62,674 nucleotides of DNA from Mycobacterium persicum (GTDB lineage: Bacteria; Actinomycetota; Actinomycetes; Mycobacteriales; Mycobacteriaceae), in the NCBI RefSeq assembly GCF_002086675.1, contig NZ_MVIF01000024.1:1-62674 (forward strand). The letters are read 5' to 3'. The translations under genes and the position numbers were made by a program. How positions within the stretch are numbered: position 1 is the first letter of the stretch; each line of letters opens with the position of its first letter. Below are positions 16,129 to 24,640 of the stretch, in pieces. A model generated the notes under the pieces. The model made no database searches. It was not told the DNA's origin and worked only from the letters and a program-made list of their open reading frames with translations.

Positions 16129-17352
16129 TCAGGCCGGCGCCGGCGTAAAGACGACCGGCAGCGCGGCCGGTGAGCGGAAGGCGACTCCGACCACATGCGG
16201 GGTCGGCTCGTTCGGGTCCAGCTGCAGCCCCGGCAGCCGATCCAGCAGCGCGTTGATCGCCACCGCGGCCTCCATGCGCGCCAGGTGCATGCCGAGGCAT
16301 AGATGCGGGCCGCCACCGAATGTCAGGTGCGCGATGTTGGTGCGGGCGGGATCGAAGCGGTCCGGATCCGGATAGCGCGCCGGGTCCCGATTCGCGGCCG
16401 CGACGCTGACGCTGACGTTGGTTCCCGCCGGAAGCGCGATCCCGCCGAGCTCGCAGTCGCCGACCGCCACCCGCACCACGGTGGTGATCGGCGGCTCCCA
16501 GCGCAACGCCTCCTCGAAGGCGGCGCGGACCAGCCCGCGATCGGCCCGCAGCGCGTCCAGCAGGGCGGGATCGGTGAGCAGCGCGACCAGCAGGTTGCCC
16601 GAGGCCCGGTAGGTCGTCTCGACTCCGGCGGGCAGGATCAGCAGCAGGAACGCGAAGATCTCGTCGTCGGTCAGCCGTGCGCCGTCGATCTCGGACTCCG
16701 CAAGCGTGCTGATCAGGTCGTCCTGCGGGTTGCGTCGGCGCGCGGCGAGGATTTCGGTGAAGTAGGCCTTCAGCGATCTCGACGCGGCCAGCCCGCACTC
16801 CCAGTCGTAGACCACATTGAGCAGCTCGATCGACAGCCGCTGGAATTGCGGGTAGTCCTGTCGCGGCAGGCCCATGATCCGCGCGATCACCTGCACCGGA
16901 AACGCGAAGGCGAACTCGCGGGCGAGCTCGGCGCGCCCGCGTGGCGCGAACCGGTCGATCAGCTCATGGACCACCACCTCCACCAGCTCGGTGCGCCATC
17001 GTTCCAGCAGCGCGGACCGGAACGACGGCGACACCAGCGCCCGGCTGGCCCGATGCTCGGCTCCCTCGAGTTCCAGCAGGGTGCGGCCCATGACCGGGCC
17101 CATGATGTGCTCGTAGATCGACGAGGAGTAGGCATCCGGATGGGTGAGCACCGTCTGGCACTCGTCGTAGCCGAGCACCGTCACCCCGAAATCGCCGATC
17201 TGCCCGGCCCTGACCTCGGTGAAGGGGTTTCCGAGCATCACCCGGTGTCGCGCGCGTGCCTCGCGCAGCCGCTCGTGCACGTTTTCGACCTGCATGAGCA
17301 GCCCGCCCTGCAGCTCGGCCGGATCGAATTCGTCGAGGGCCGGGTCAGCCAT
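16129..17352 (-). CDS. Cytochrome P450 monooxygenase
   Basis: The 407-residue protein has the P450 signatures: the I-helix PAGVETTYRA, the K-helix ExxR in EEALRW, and the heme-binding loop FGGGPHLCLG with ligand C352. It would hydroxylate a small organic or lipid substrate using electrons from a ferredoxin; none is encoded next to it. The ATG at 17352 overlaps the stop of the upstream D-aminoacylase-like gene by eight bases, so the true start is here and not in the longer open frame. It is the last gene of a three-gene operon. Confidence 0.9.
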   Translation of the reverse strand: MADPALDEFDPAELQGGLLMQVENVHERLREARARHRVMLGNPFTEVRAGQIGDFGVTVLGYDECQTVLTHPDAYSSSIYEHIMGPVMGRTLLELEGAEHRASRALVSPSFRSALLERWRTELVEVVVHELIDRFAPRGRAELAREFAFAFPVQVIARIMGLPRQDYPQFQRLSIELLNVVYDWECGLAASRSLKAYFTEILAARRRNPQDDLISTLAESEIDGARLTDDEIFAFLLLILPAGVETTYRASGNLLVALLTDPALLDALRADRGLVRAAFEEALRWEPPITTVVRVAVGDCELGGIALPAGTNVSVSVAAANRDPARYPDPDRFDPARTNIAHLTFGGGPHLCLGMHLARMEAAVAINALLDRLPGLQLDPNEPTPHVVGVAFRSPAALPVVFTPAPA

Positions 17353-19069
17353 GAGCCGACACCGTCTCGGTATCCCGCCCGGACCGCAGCACGGTGCCGG
17401 GCAGCGCCCCGGTGGCGACGCCGTCGCGGCACACCTCGACCCCACCGACCAGCACCGAGCTGATCCCGCGGGCGTCGGCGACCAACCGGGGCGCGCCCGC
17501 CGGCAGGTCGTAGCGGGTGCGTTCGGGGCCGTGGCCGACGGTCGCCGGGTCGAAGAGCACGAGGTCGGCGTGCCAGCCGGGCGCGATCCGGCCACGCTGC
17601 GTCAGCCCGTAGAACCGGGCCGGCACGTCGGTGATCAACCGCACGGCTTCCTCCAGCGTCACCACCCGGTGCTCCCGCACGCCCTTGCCCAGCAGCGACG
17701 TCGTGTAGATCGCGCCGCACATCATGTCCAGGTGGGCGCCGGCGTCCGAGCCGCCGATCACCGCACCCGGGTGCCGCCACACCTCGGCGCGCATTTTCCA
17801 GTCGGCGGCGTCATCGCCGGTCAGCGGCGGGGACAGCCCGGTGCGCAGCTCGTCGGCGATCACGATGTCCAATAGCGTGTCGAACGGCTCGCCGCCGCGG
17901 GCGGCCGCGACCTCGCCGACGCTGCGCCCCGTGGCGTCGGCGTTCTCCGGCGCGAACGTCTCGACGATGACCAGCCGGTCCCATTGCGCCAGGCCGCGCA
18001 GCATGCCCGCCTCCTTGGAGGCGGCGCCCTCGGCGAGCCGGCGACGCACCGCGGGGTCGGCGAGCGCGGCCAGGCGCTGCGGCACCGGCAGGTGCATGAT
18101 GTCGCGCCACCCGGGCAGCCCGTCGAGCACGAAACCGGACAGGAACGAAAGCCGGATCTTCATGCCGTGCGGCAACGTGAGTGCCACCACCCGGCCGCCG
18201 CGTTCGGCGGCGACATCGTAGGCGCGCAACTGCTTTTCGTGCCCCGCCGGGTTGGCCGCCGAGACACCCAGCAGGTTCCAGTTCAGCGGCCGGTCGGCGG
18301 CCACGGACATGTCGGTGAGCAGCGCGATGTCGTCATCGGTGAAGCCGGACAGGCACCCGGGAATGATGGCCTCCAGCGTCGTGCCCGGGTGGTCGCGCAC
18401 GCCGGAGGCCAGCGCCACCAGTTCGTCTCCGGAGGCGCTGCGCGACGGCACTGGCTGGCCGGAACCATCGTTGTGGGTGGGTGACTGCGAGGTGGACAGC
18501 CCGAGCGCGCCGGCGTTCAGCGCGTCGTGCAGCACCGCGACCATAGTGTCGATCTGTGCCAGGGTGGCCTGGCCGCCGACCGCGTCGTTACCCATCGCCG
18601 CCAGCCGCAGCGCCGAATGACCAACCAGGAAGCCGGCATTGACGGCGATGCGGCCCTGGAGGCGGTCGAGCCAGTCGCCGAACGATGCCCAGCCCCAGTC
18701 CAGGCCGGCGCGCAGCGCGTCCAGCGGCATCCCCTCGACCCGCGCCAGCATGCGGGTGAGGTAGTCGTGCTGGTCGGCTGCGGCGGGCGCCAGCGTGAAG
18801 CCGCAGTTACCGCCGAAGACCGTGGTCACCCCGTGCTGCACCGATGGGCTCGCGGTCGGGTCCCAGAACAGCTGGGCGTCGTAGTGGGTGTGCAGGTCGA
18901 CGAATCCCGGCGCCAGCGTCTGGCCTTGGGCGTCAATCGTTTTCGCCGCTGAATCATCGCTTTCTCCTACGGTGACGATCCGCCCGTCACGGACGCCGAC
19001 GTCGCCGTGGCGGGCGGGCGCGCCGGTGCCGTCGACGATCTCGGCGTCACGGATCAACAAGTCGAGCAT
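17345..19069 (-). CDS. N-acyl-D-amino-acid deacylase family amidohydrolase
   Basis: The 574-residue protein has the amidohydrolase layout: a small beta domain, then the metal motif GFVDLHTHYDAQLFWDP, then HGVTTVFGGNCGF, which is typical of D-aminoacylases and related enzymes. Further motifs are VGHSALR and the late Asp in SDAGAHLDMM. It hydrolyses an amide or similar bond on a catabolic substrate, but the exact substrate is not set by these motifs. It lies nine bases after the amidohydrolase gene and overlaps the P450 gene, so all three are co-transcribed. Confidence 0.82.
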   Translation of the reverse strand: MLDLLIRDAEIVDGTGAPARHGDVGVRDGRIVTVGESDDSAAKTIDAQGQTLAPGFVDLHTHYDAQLFWDPTASPSVQHGVTTVFGGNCGFTLAPAAADQHDYLTRMLARVEGMPLDALRAGLDWGWASFGDWLDRLQGRIAVNAGFLVGHSALRLAAMGNDAVGGQATLAQIDTMVAVLHDALNAGALGLSTSQSPTHNDGSGQPVPSRSASGDELVALASGVRDHPGTTLEAIIPGCLSGFTDDDIALLTDMSVAADRPLNWNLLGVSAANPAGHEKQLRAYDVAAERGGRVVALTLPHGMKIRLSFLSGFVLDGLPGWRDIMHLPVPQRLAALADPAVRRRLAEGAASKEAGMLRGLAQWDRLVIVETFAPENADATGRSVGEVAAARGGEPFDTLLDIVIADELRTGLSPPLTGDDAADWKMRAEVWRHPGAVIGGSDAGAHLDMMCGAIYTTSLLGKGVREHRVVTLEEAVRLITDVPARFYGLTQRGRIAPGWHADLVLFDPATVGHGPERTRYDLPAGAPRLVADARGISSVLVGGVEVCRDGVATGALPGTVLRSGRDTETVSAHG

Positions 19070-19078
19070 CGGCCCCTC

Positions 19079-20272
19079 CTAACCGGTGGCCATCAGCCAC
19101 CCGTCGTCGGGCAGCGGGTGGCGGAACAGCTGTGCGGCGTTGCGGTGGGTGATCTTGGCCGCGTCCTCCGCCGACAGGCCGGCGACGTTGCGCGCCACGA
19201 CCTGTTGGGTGTCGGGCCAGGTCGAATCGGCGTGCGGATAGTCGCTTTCGACGAGGATGCGGTCGGCCCCGATCGCGTCCAGCGCGCCGAACGCGTGCGG
19301 ATCATCGATCGAGCAGAACCAGAAGGTGCGGCGCAGCACCTCGCTGGGCAGCAGGTCGCTTTTCCACGAGCCGCCCTCGTGGCCCGAAGCAGAGTGCGCC
19401 AGAACGTAATCGGCGCGGTCGCCGAGCATGGCCGCCCAGCCCAGGCCGCCCTCGGCCAGCGTGATGTTCAGCCGCGGGAAGCGCACCGGAATGCCCGACC
19501 ACAGCATGTCCGCACAGGCGACCAGGCCGTTGACCGGGAACAGTGTGGTGATGGTCTCGAACGGGGTGTCGAAGGCGGGGATCGGCGCCCACTGCGCCGA
19601 CCCGGTGTGCAGGCACAACACCGTGTCGGTCTCCTCGCACGCGGCGAAGAATGGATCCCAGACCCCGGTATGCAAGCTGGGCAGGCCGCATTGCGCGGGC
19701 AACTCGGGAAAGCTGACCGCCTTGAACCCGCGGGCGGCATTGCGGCGGATCTCCTCCGGGGCCAGCTGCGGGTCGGCGAGCCAGGGCAGCTGCAGCGGGA
19801 TGATCCGCTGCGGGTAGGCGCCGGCCCACGCCTCGAGGTGCCAGTCGTTCCAGGCGCGCAGCACGGCCAGCCCCAGCTCCAGGTCGTCGCTCTTCCAGAA
19901 CACGGTGCCCGCGAACCCGGCGATCAGCGACGGAAAGTTCAGCGACGCCCAGATGCCGGCGAGGTCCATGTCGGCGATGCGGGCGTCGATATCCCAACAG
20001 CCGCGGCGCATTTCGTCGAACCGGGCGGCTTCCATGCTCCATTCGTCGCGCGGCCGGCCGATCACCGCGTTGAGCCCGATGTTCGGGTATTCCCGGCCCT
20101 CGTAGCGCCACACCTGGCGCCCGTCGTCGGTCTCGACGACCGTCGGGGCGCGGTCGGCCAGCGCGGCGGGCAGCCGCCCCGCGAACATATCGGGCGGCTC
20201 GATGACATGGTCGTCGACCGAGATCACGACGTGCTGTCGCTGCCGGGGATCGGGGTCTGGCAGCAGCGCCAT
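19079..20272 (-). CDS. Amidohydrolase-2 family metal-dependent hydrolase
   Basis: The 397-residue TIM-barrel protein begins with the family motif VISVDDHVIEPPDMF and contains VLCLHTGSAQW and the C-terminal VESDYPHADSTWP (catalytic Asp). In this superfamily are decarboxylases and hydrolases of ring-cleavage or lactone products. It is the promoter-proximal gene of the operon with the D-aminoacylase-like enzyme and the P450. A TGATGACTATCGTCG sequence lies 4-18 bases upstream of its ATG and could be an operator or start-site element. Confidence 0.82.
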   Translation of the reverse strand: MALLPDPDPRQRQHVVISVDDHVIEPPDMFAGRLPAALADRAPTVVETDDGRQVWRYEGREYPNIGLNAVIGRPRDEWSMEAARFDEMRRGCWDIDARIADMDLAGIWASLNFPSLIAGFAGTVFWKSDDLELGLAVLRAWNDWHLEAWAGAYPQRIIPLQLPWLADPQLAPEEIRRNAARGFKAVSFPELPAQCGLPSLHTGVWDPFFAACEETDTVLCLHTGSAQWAPIPAFDTPFETITTLFPVNGLVACADMLWSGIPVRFPRLNITLAEGGLGWAAMLGDRADYVLAHSASGHEGGSWKSDLLPSEVLRRTFWFCSIDDPHAFGALDAIGADRILVESDYPHADSTWPDTQQVVARNVAGLSAEDAAKITHRNAAQLFRHPLPDDGWLMATG

Positions 20273-20351
20273 ACTTGATGACTATCGTCGGTTTTCCGGC
20301 GGTGTCAATGCCTTTTAGCGCTATCTATGCAATGAATATAAGGTTGGCTGG

Positions 20352-20747
20352 TTAGGTCAGTCGCGTGATCCCCGGGTAGGCGTCGAAGCCGCGGCCGAAG
20401 CTCATGAGCGTTGCGATGTGGTGCCGGACCATGACGGCCACGTGCAATGCATCCCTGGCCGACAGGGCTGGATAGCGCAACAGGGTGTCCTTCGCGTGCT
20501 CGACGTCGGCGCGGCCGATCGGCAACACCTCGTCGACCACGGCGAGGATCGCGTCGAAGGCCGGCTGGATCGCCTCGCGCCGGTTGATCGCGACGTAGCG
20601 GTGGCAGATCTCCTGCAATACCTCGGCGTCGGTGACCAGCCGTTCGCCGGCCGAGAGCGCGGCTTCCAGCAGGCGCTGCGCATCGAGCTTGTGCGGGTGT
20701 GCGGCACCCACCAGGTACATCGGGATGTTGGCGTCGACGAAGATCAC
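20352..20747 (-). CDS. vapC: PIN-domain toxin, VapC family
   Basis: The 131-residue protein has the PIN acidic residues: D5 in [13 protein letters not shown] in VLQEICHRY, and DALHVAV with a final Asp in GRGFDAYPG. VapC toxins are Mg-dependent ribonucleases, mostly cutting tRNA or rRNA loops. It overlaps the antitoxin gene by four bases. All core acidic residues appear intact, so the toxin is probably active. Confidence 0.85.
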   Translation of the reverse strand: MIFVDANIPMYLVGAAHPHKLDAQRLLEAALSAGERLVTDAEVLQEICHRYVAINRREAIQPAFDAILAVVDEVLPIGRADVEHAKDTLLRYPALSARDALHVAVMVRHHIATLMSFGRGFDAYPGITRLT

Positions 20748-21007
20748 TGTGTTGCGTCGGGCGGCTTCCGGTAACCGCGTTCGGTCTCTTCGAGCATCTG
20801 CTCGATGTCGGGTGCCGGAAACTCGTGAAGCACGGCGGTGCGGACCGCGCGCAACTTAGCCTCGAGATCGCCGCCCGGTTCCCGCTCCCGCGCTTCCCGC
20901 AGGGTGCGACGAACCCACTCGGAGACGGTCGTCCGATCCCGGCGCGCGACCTTTTGCAGTTCTTCCCATTCGTCGGCGTCGAGGAGGACCTGCAGGCGTT
21001 TACTCAT
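20744..21007 (-). CDS. vapB: Ribbon-helix-helix antitoxin, VapB-like
   Basis: The 87-residue protein starts with a ribbon-helix-helix domain ([20 protein letters not shown], then [13 protein letters not shown]) and ends in an acidic tail ([13 protein letters not shown]) that would wrap the toxin. It precedes and overlaps the PIN toxin gene. A palindrome overlaps its start codon, which suits autorepression. Confidence 0.82.
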   Translation of the reverse strand: MSKRLQVLLDADEWEELQKVARRDRTTVSEWVRRTLREAREREPGGDLEAKLRAVRTAVLHEFPAPDIEQMLEETERGYRKPPDATQ

Positions 21008-21017
21008 AGCATGAGTA
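21001..21017. promoter_or_regulatory. Palindrome at the VapB start, likely toxin-antitoxin operator
   Basis: TACTCAT-AGC-ATGAGTA is a perfect 7-bp inverted repeat. The vapB start codon lies within its left arm. Ribbon-helix-helix antitoxins usually bind such sites with the toxin as co-repressor. The role is inferred from position and symmetry. Confidence 0.55.
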
Positions 21018-21355
21018 TAAGTAGCTCATAACGGAGTATTGCGGGCCGTCGTCGGACCGGGTTCGGGACGAACTGTGTCGCGACATCGGTGCGCAGGCCA
21101 TGCGCCCAGTCGGTGGCCCGGCTCGATTGCCTGCGGCATGACGTCACCGGCTACCCATCGGGGGTGGCCAGAATCTTGAAAAGCATGTTGTTCATATCCG
21201 TGAGTGCTCGGTCGTCGATGTGGTCGTGGAATTGGGCGAGTCCGTGCGGGGGTAACGGTTCGGGCACGTTCCGGTCATGGCCCGACACGTCATGCGCTAC
21301 CGGGGTTCCCGATGCTCGACAATGCCGGACATGACGCAATCGGCGGAGCCCGACG
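21018..21355. other. Intergenic region between vapBC and the FAD oxidase
   Basis: I see no supported gene. Frames here are short and lack family features. The region must hold the divergent promoters of vapBC (leftward) and of the FAD oxidase (rightward). Confidence 0.5.
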
Positions 21356-22792
21356 TTGGCTCGTGAATTCTCGCGTCAGATGTTTCTGCGGGGTGCCGCC
21401 GGGGCATTGGCCGCCGGCGCGGTTCTAGGCCCGGTCCGGGCTACCGCGGAGCCCGCTGCCTCCGGTTTGGACGGTCTGGCGGCGGCCGTCGGTGGCCGGG
21501 TGGTACGCCCGGACGACCCCCAATTCGCGGCGGCCAAACAGGTTTTCAACACGAACTACAACGGCTCGACACCGGCGGTGATCGTCACCCCGGCATCGGC
21601 GGCCGACGTGCAGAAGGCGATGGCCTTCGCCGCCGCACACAATCTCAAGGTTGCTGCGCGCGGTGGCGGACACTCCTATACCGGGGCGTCCACGGCCGAC
21701 GGTGTGATGGTGCTCGACCTACGCCAGCTGCCCGGGGGAGTCAACTACGACGCCGCCACCGGGCAGGTCACGGTGGCGCCCGCGACGGGTTTGTACGCCA
21801 TACACGAGGCGCTGGCCGAAGTCGGCCGCGGCATCCCGACGGGTACCTGCCCGACAGTCGGGGCCGCGGGACACGCCCTGGGCGGCGGTCTGGGCGCCAA
21901 TTCCCGGCACGCGGGTCTGCTGTGTGACCAATTGACATCGGCGTCGGTGGTGCTACCCAGCGGCCAGACGGTCACCGCGTCAGCGACCAGCAATCCCGAC
22001 CTGTTCTGGGCGCTGCGCGGCGGCGGTGGCGGCAACTTCGGGGTGACGACTTCGCTGACCTTTGCCACTTTCGCCACCAAAGACGTCGACGTGGTGAACC
22101 TCAATTTCCCACCGCAGTCGTTCGCGCAGGTCCTGGTCGGTTGGCAGAACTGGCTGCGTACCGCCGACCGGAACAGCTGGGCGCTGGCCGACAGCACCAC
22201 CGATGCGCTTGGTACGCATTGCCGTATCCTCGCGACCTGTCCGGCCGGGTCCGGTGGCGCCGTGGCGAACGCCATCACGGCAGCCGCCGGCGCGCAACCG
22301 ACCGGTACCGAGAACCACACCTTCAATTACCTGGACCTGGTGCGATATCTGGCCGTCAACAACCTGAACCCGTCACCGCTTGGGTATGTCGGCGGATCCG
22401 ATGTCTTTCCCACCGTCAACCCGGCCGTCGCTGCCGGGATCGCCGCGGCGGTCGACGCCTTTCCCCGCGACGCGGGCCGCATGTTGGCGATCATGCATGC
22501 CCTCGACGGCTCCCTTGCCAGTGTGGCGCCGGGGGCCACCGCCTTTCCGTGGCGGCGGCACGGCGCGCTGGTGCAGTGGTACGTCGAAAACGCCGGTTCC
22601 CCGGCGGCGGCGACCAGTTGGCTCAACACCGCACACCAAGCGGTGCAACGGTATTCGGTCGGCGGCTATGTGAACTATCTTGAGGCAGGCCAGCCGCCGT
22701 CACGGTACTTCGGCCCGAATTTGGCCCGGCTGAGTGCGGTACGGCAGAAATATGATCCTGGCCGGGTTATGTTCTCCGGGATGAATTTGTAG
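21356..22792 (+). CDS. Exported FAD-linked oxidase (berberine-bridge/PCMH type)
   Basis: The 478-residue protein has a Tat-like signal (SRQMFLRGAAGALAAGAV), though with Arg-Gln where the twin arginine is expected. The FAD-binding PCMH domain follows, with KVAARGGGHSYTG (the His often carries covalent FAD), PTVGAAGHALGGGLG and FWALRGGGGGNFGV. The C-terminal BBE segment includes YVNYLEAG and ends in YDPGRVMFSGM. Such enzymes oxidise sugars, alcohols or alkaloid-like compounds, with substrate unknown here. An in-frame TGA at 21332 and the absence of an upstream ATG or GTG favour the TTG at 21356. Confidence 0.82.
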   Translation: MAREFSRQMFLRGAAGALAAGAVLGPVRATAEPAASGLDGLAAAVGGRVVRPDDPQFAAAKQVFNTNYNGSTPAVIVTPASAADVQKAMAFAAAHNLKVAARGGGHSYTGASTADGVMVLDLRQLPGGVNYDAATGQVTVAPATGLYAIHEALAEVGRGIPTGTCPTVGAAGHALGGGLGANSRHAGLLCDQLTSASVVLPSGQTVTASATSNPDLFWALRGGGGGNFGVTTSLTFATFATKDVDVVNLNFPPQSFAQVLVGWQNWLRTADRNSWALADSTTDALGTHCRILATCPAGSGGAVANAITAAAGAQPTGTENHTFNYLDLVRYLAVNNLNPSPLGYVGGSDVFPTVNPAVAAGIAAAVDAFPRDAGRMLAIMHALDGSLASVAPGATAFPWRRHGALVQWYVENAGSPAAATSWLNTAHQAVQRYSVGGYVNYLEAGQPPSRYFGPNLARLSAVRQKYDPGRVMFSGMNL

Positions 22793-22990
22793 CCGGCCAG
22801 TCTGCGTCGGCCGTCGCGGGCGGACCATGGTCGCCGAAACCATATGCCGGTTGCGTTGTTTCGGTCGCGGTGCCACTAGGTGGATCCGACGGATCTGGGC
22901 CCTCGGATCTCTGTAATCCCTTGTGTCACTGTGGTTTCAGTGGTCACATGGCGGCGATTCTTGTCGGTGGGTGTTCGTAAGATTTCAGGC

Positions 22991-24360
22991 ATGGGTTCGA
23001 GCAGTCGTGACGACGTCGTCGAGGTCTTCGACGCGCTCGATGCGGAGCTGGACCGGTTGTGTGAGTTGTCTTTTGAGGTGCTCACCACCCCCGAGCGATT
23101 GCGTGCGCTGGAGCGTTTGGAGTGCGCGGCGCGGCGGCTGCGAACCCCGCAGCTTGCGCTGATCAATCAGCTCGGCGCGCAGGCCGGCGAGGAAGAGCTG
23201 GGCGGCACGCTGCGTTCGGCGCTGGCCGACAGGTTGCGCATCACCAAGGTCGAGGCCGGGCGGCGCATCGACGAAGCGGCTGACCTCGGGCCGCGGCGGG
23301 CGCTGGCCGGTGAGCGGTTGGCGCCGCAGTTGTCCGCCACCGCGGCCGGCCGCCCAACGAGACGGCCTGATCGGCGCAGAGCACATCCGGGTGATCCGCA
23401 GCTTCTTCGCCCACCTGCCCGCCGAGGTGGACCCCTGGCCGCCCGGGAGGCCGCCGACGCCGATCTGGCCCCCAGAGCCAGCAGCTATCGCCCCGACGAG
23501 TTGGTCAAATACGCCCAGCGAATCATGGACTGGCTCAACCCCGACGGGGAATTGCGCGAGCAGCAGCGGGCCCGCAAGCGCGCGATCATGCTGGGGAAAC
23601 AGGAATTCGACGGGATGTCGCGGATCAGCGGCATGCTGACCGCGGAGTTGCGGGCCGCCGTTGAGGCCGTGTTGGCCAAGCTGGCCGCCCCCGGGGCGTG
23701 CAACCCCGACGAGCAAACCGCCGTCGTGGACGAGACACCCGATGAGGATGCGGTGCGCCGCGACACCCGCAGTCAGGCTCAGCGGAACCATGACGGCTTC
23801 CTTGCCGGATTGCGGGGGCTGTTGGCGTCGGGGGAGTTGGGTCAGCACAACGGTTTACCCGTGTCGATCGTGGTGACCACCACCCTCAACGACCTCGAGG
23901 CCGCCTCCGGGAAGGGCCTGACGGGCGGGGGCAGCTTGGTGCCCATGTCGGATGTGATCCGCTGGGCAGGCCACGCCCACCACTATTTGGCCATTTTTGA
24001 TCGCGGCAAGGCGCTTGCGCTGTATCACACCAAGCGCCTAGCTTCCCCCGCACAGAGAATCGTCCTCTACGCCAGGGATCGAGGCTGCACGAAACCGGGA
24101 TGTGATGCCCCCGCTTACCACAGCCAAGTCCACCACGTGCAAGGTTGAAGGCCACCCGCCGCACCGACATCGACGAGCTGACCTTGGCCTGCGGAGTCGA
24201 CAACCGACTCGCCGAAGAAGGCTGGCGCACCCGCAAGAACACCCGAGGCGACACCGAATGGATACCGCCGGCGCACCTCGATCGCGGACAGCCCCGCACC
24301 AACCCGTACCACCACCCCGAACGATTCCTCAGCGACCGCGACGACGATCACCCCGATTGA
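22991..24360 (+). pseudogene. 13E12-family (REP13E12) HNH endonuclease-like gene, multiply frameshifted
   Basis: The gene starts well ([20 protein letters not shown], then [17 protein letters not shown]), as in the mycobacterial 13E12 repeat family. Between about 23345 and 23445 the family sequence ([20 protein letters not shown]) is found in another frame, so two opposite frameshifts scramble about 35 residues. At 24142-24148 the frame meets a TGA right after the HNH part ([20 protein letters not shown]), and the tail continues in a third frame ([18 protein letters not shown]) to 24360. The HNH nuclease module is therefore split and the gene probably inactive. Family members are multicopy and linked with prophage and repeat integration. 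Confidence 0.78.
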
Positions 24361-24433
24361 CGCGCAGAGGCTGTCGTCCCTCCACGTCGAAATCGCTGAT
24401 GCCCGAACTCACTGCGGGTCGTAGCATCCCAGG

Positions 24434-24640
24434 ATGAGAAGGACTTTCGTCGTCACGTTCGCGATCGGGTTGCTGGTCGCGCTGTTCGGTCTGATCTGGG
24501 CGCTGCAGGGATTCGGTGTGCTTGGGGGTAGCCCAATGAGCAACACCACGACCTGGTCCATCATCGGCCCGATCACCGCGCTGATCGGCGTCGTCATCGC
24601 GGTGTTCAGTTGGCGGAAACTGTCGGCTAGACCACGGTGA
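24434..24640 (+). CDS. Small two-helix membrane protein, 68 residues
   Basis: Two membrane helices are visible (VTFAIGLLVALFGLIWALQG and IIGPITALIGVVIAVFSW) separated by a short polar loop, with a basic C-terminus. It overlaps the 3' end of the convergent oxidoreductase gene by 14 bases. No function is known to me. Confidence 0.6.
   Translation: MRRTFVVTFAIGLLVALFGLIWALQGFGVLGGSPMSNTTTWSIIGPITALIGVVIAVFSWRKLSARPR

Noticed and set aside
15821..16798. A 325-residue minus-strand frame covering the terminator hairpin and the P450 3' end
   Set aside because: It is out of frame with the P450 and arises from GC-rich sequence; repeated RLVNQTG comes from the inverted repeat.
19007..20278. A 423-residue plus-strand frame opposite the amidohydrolase
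   Set aside because: The minus-strand protein has clear family motifs; the plus frame has none.
21089..21339. Short frames between vapBC and the FAD oxidase
   Set aside because: No domain, ribosome-binding site or composition bias supports them.
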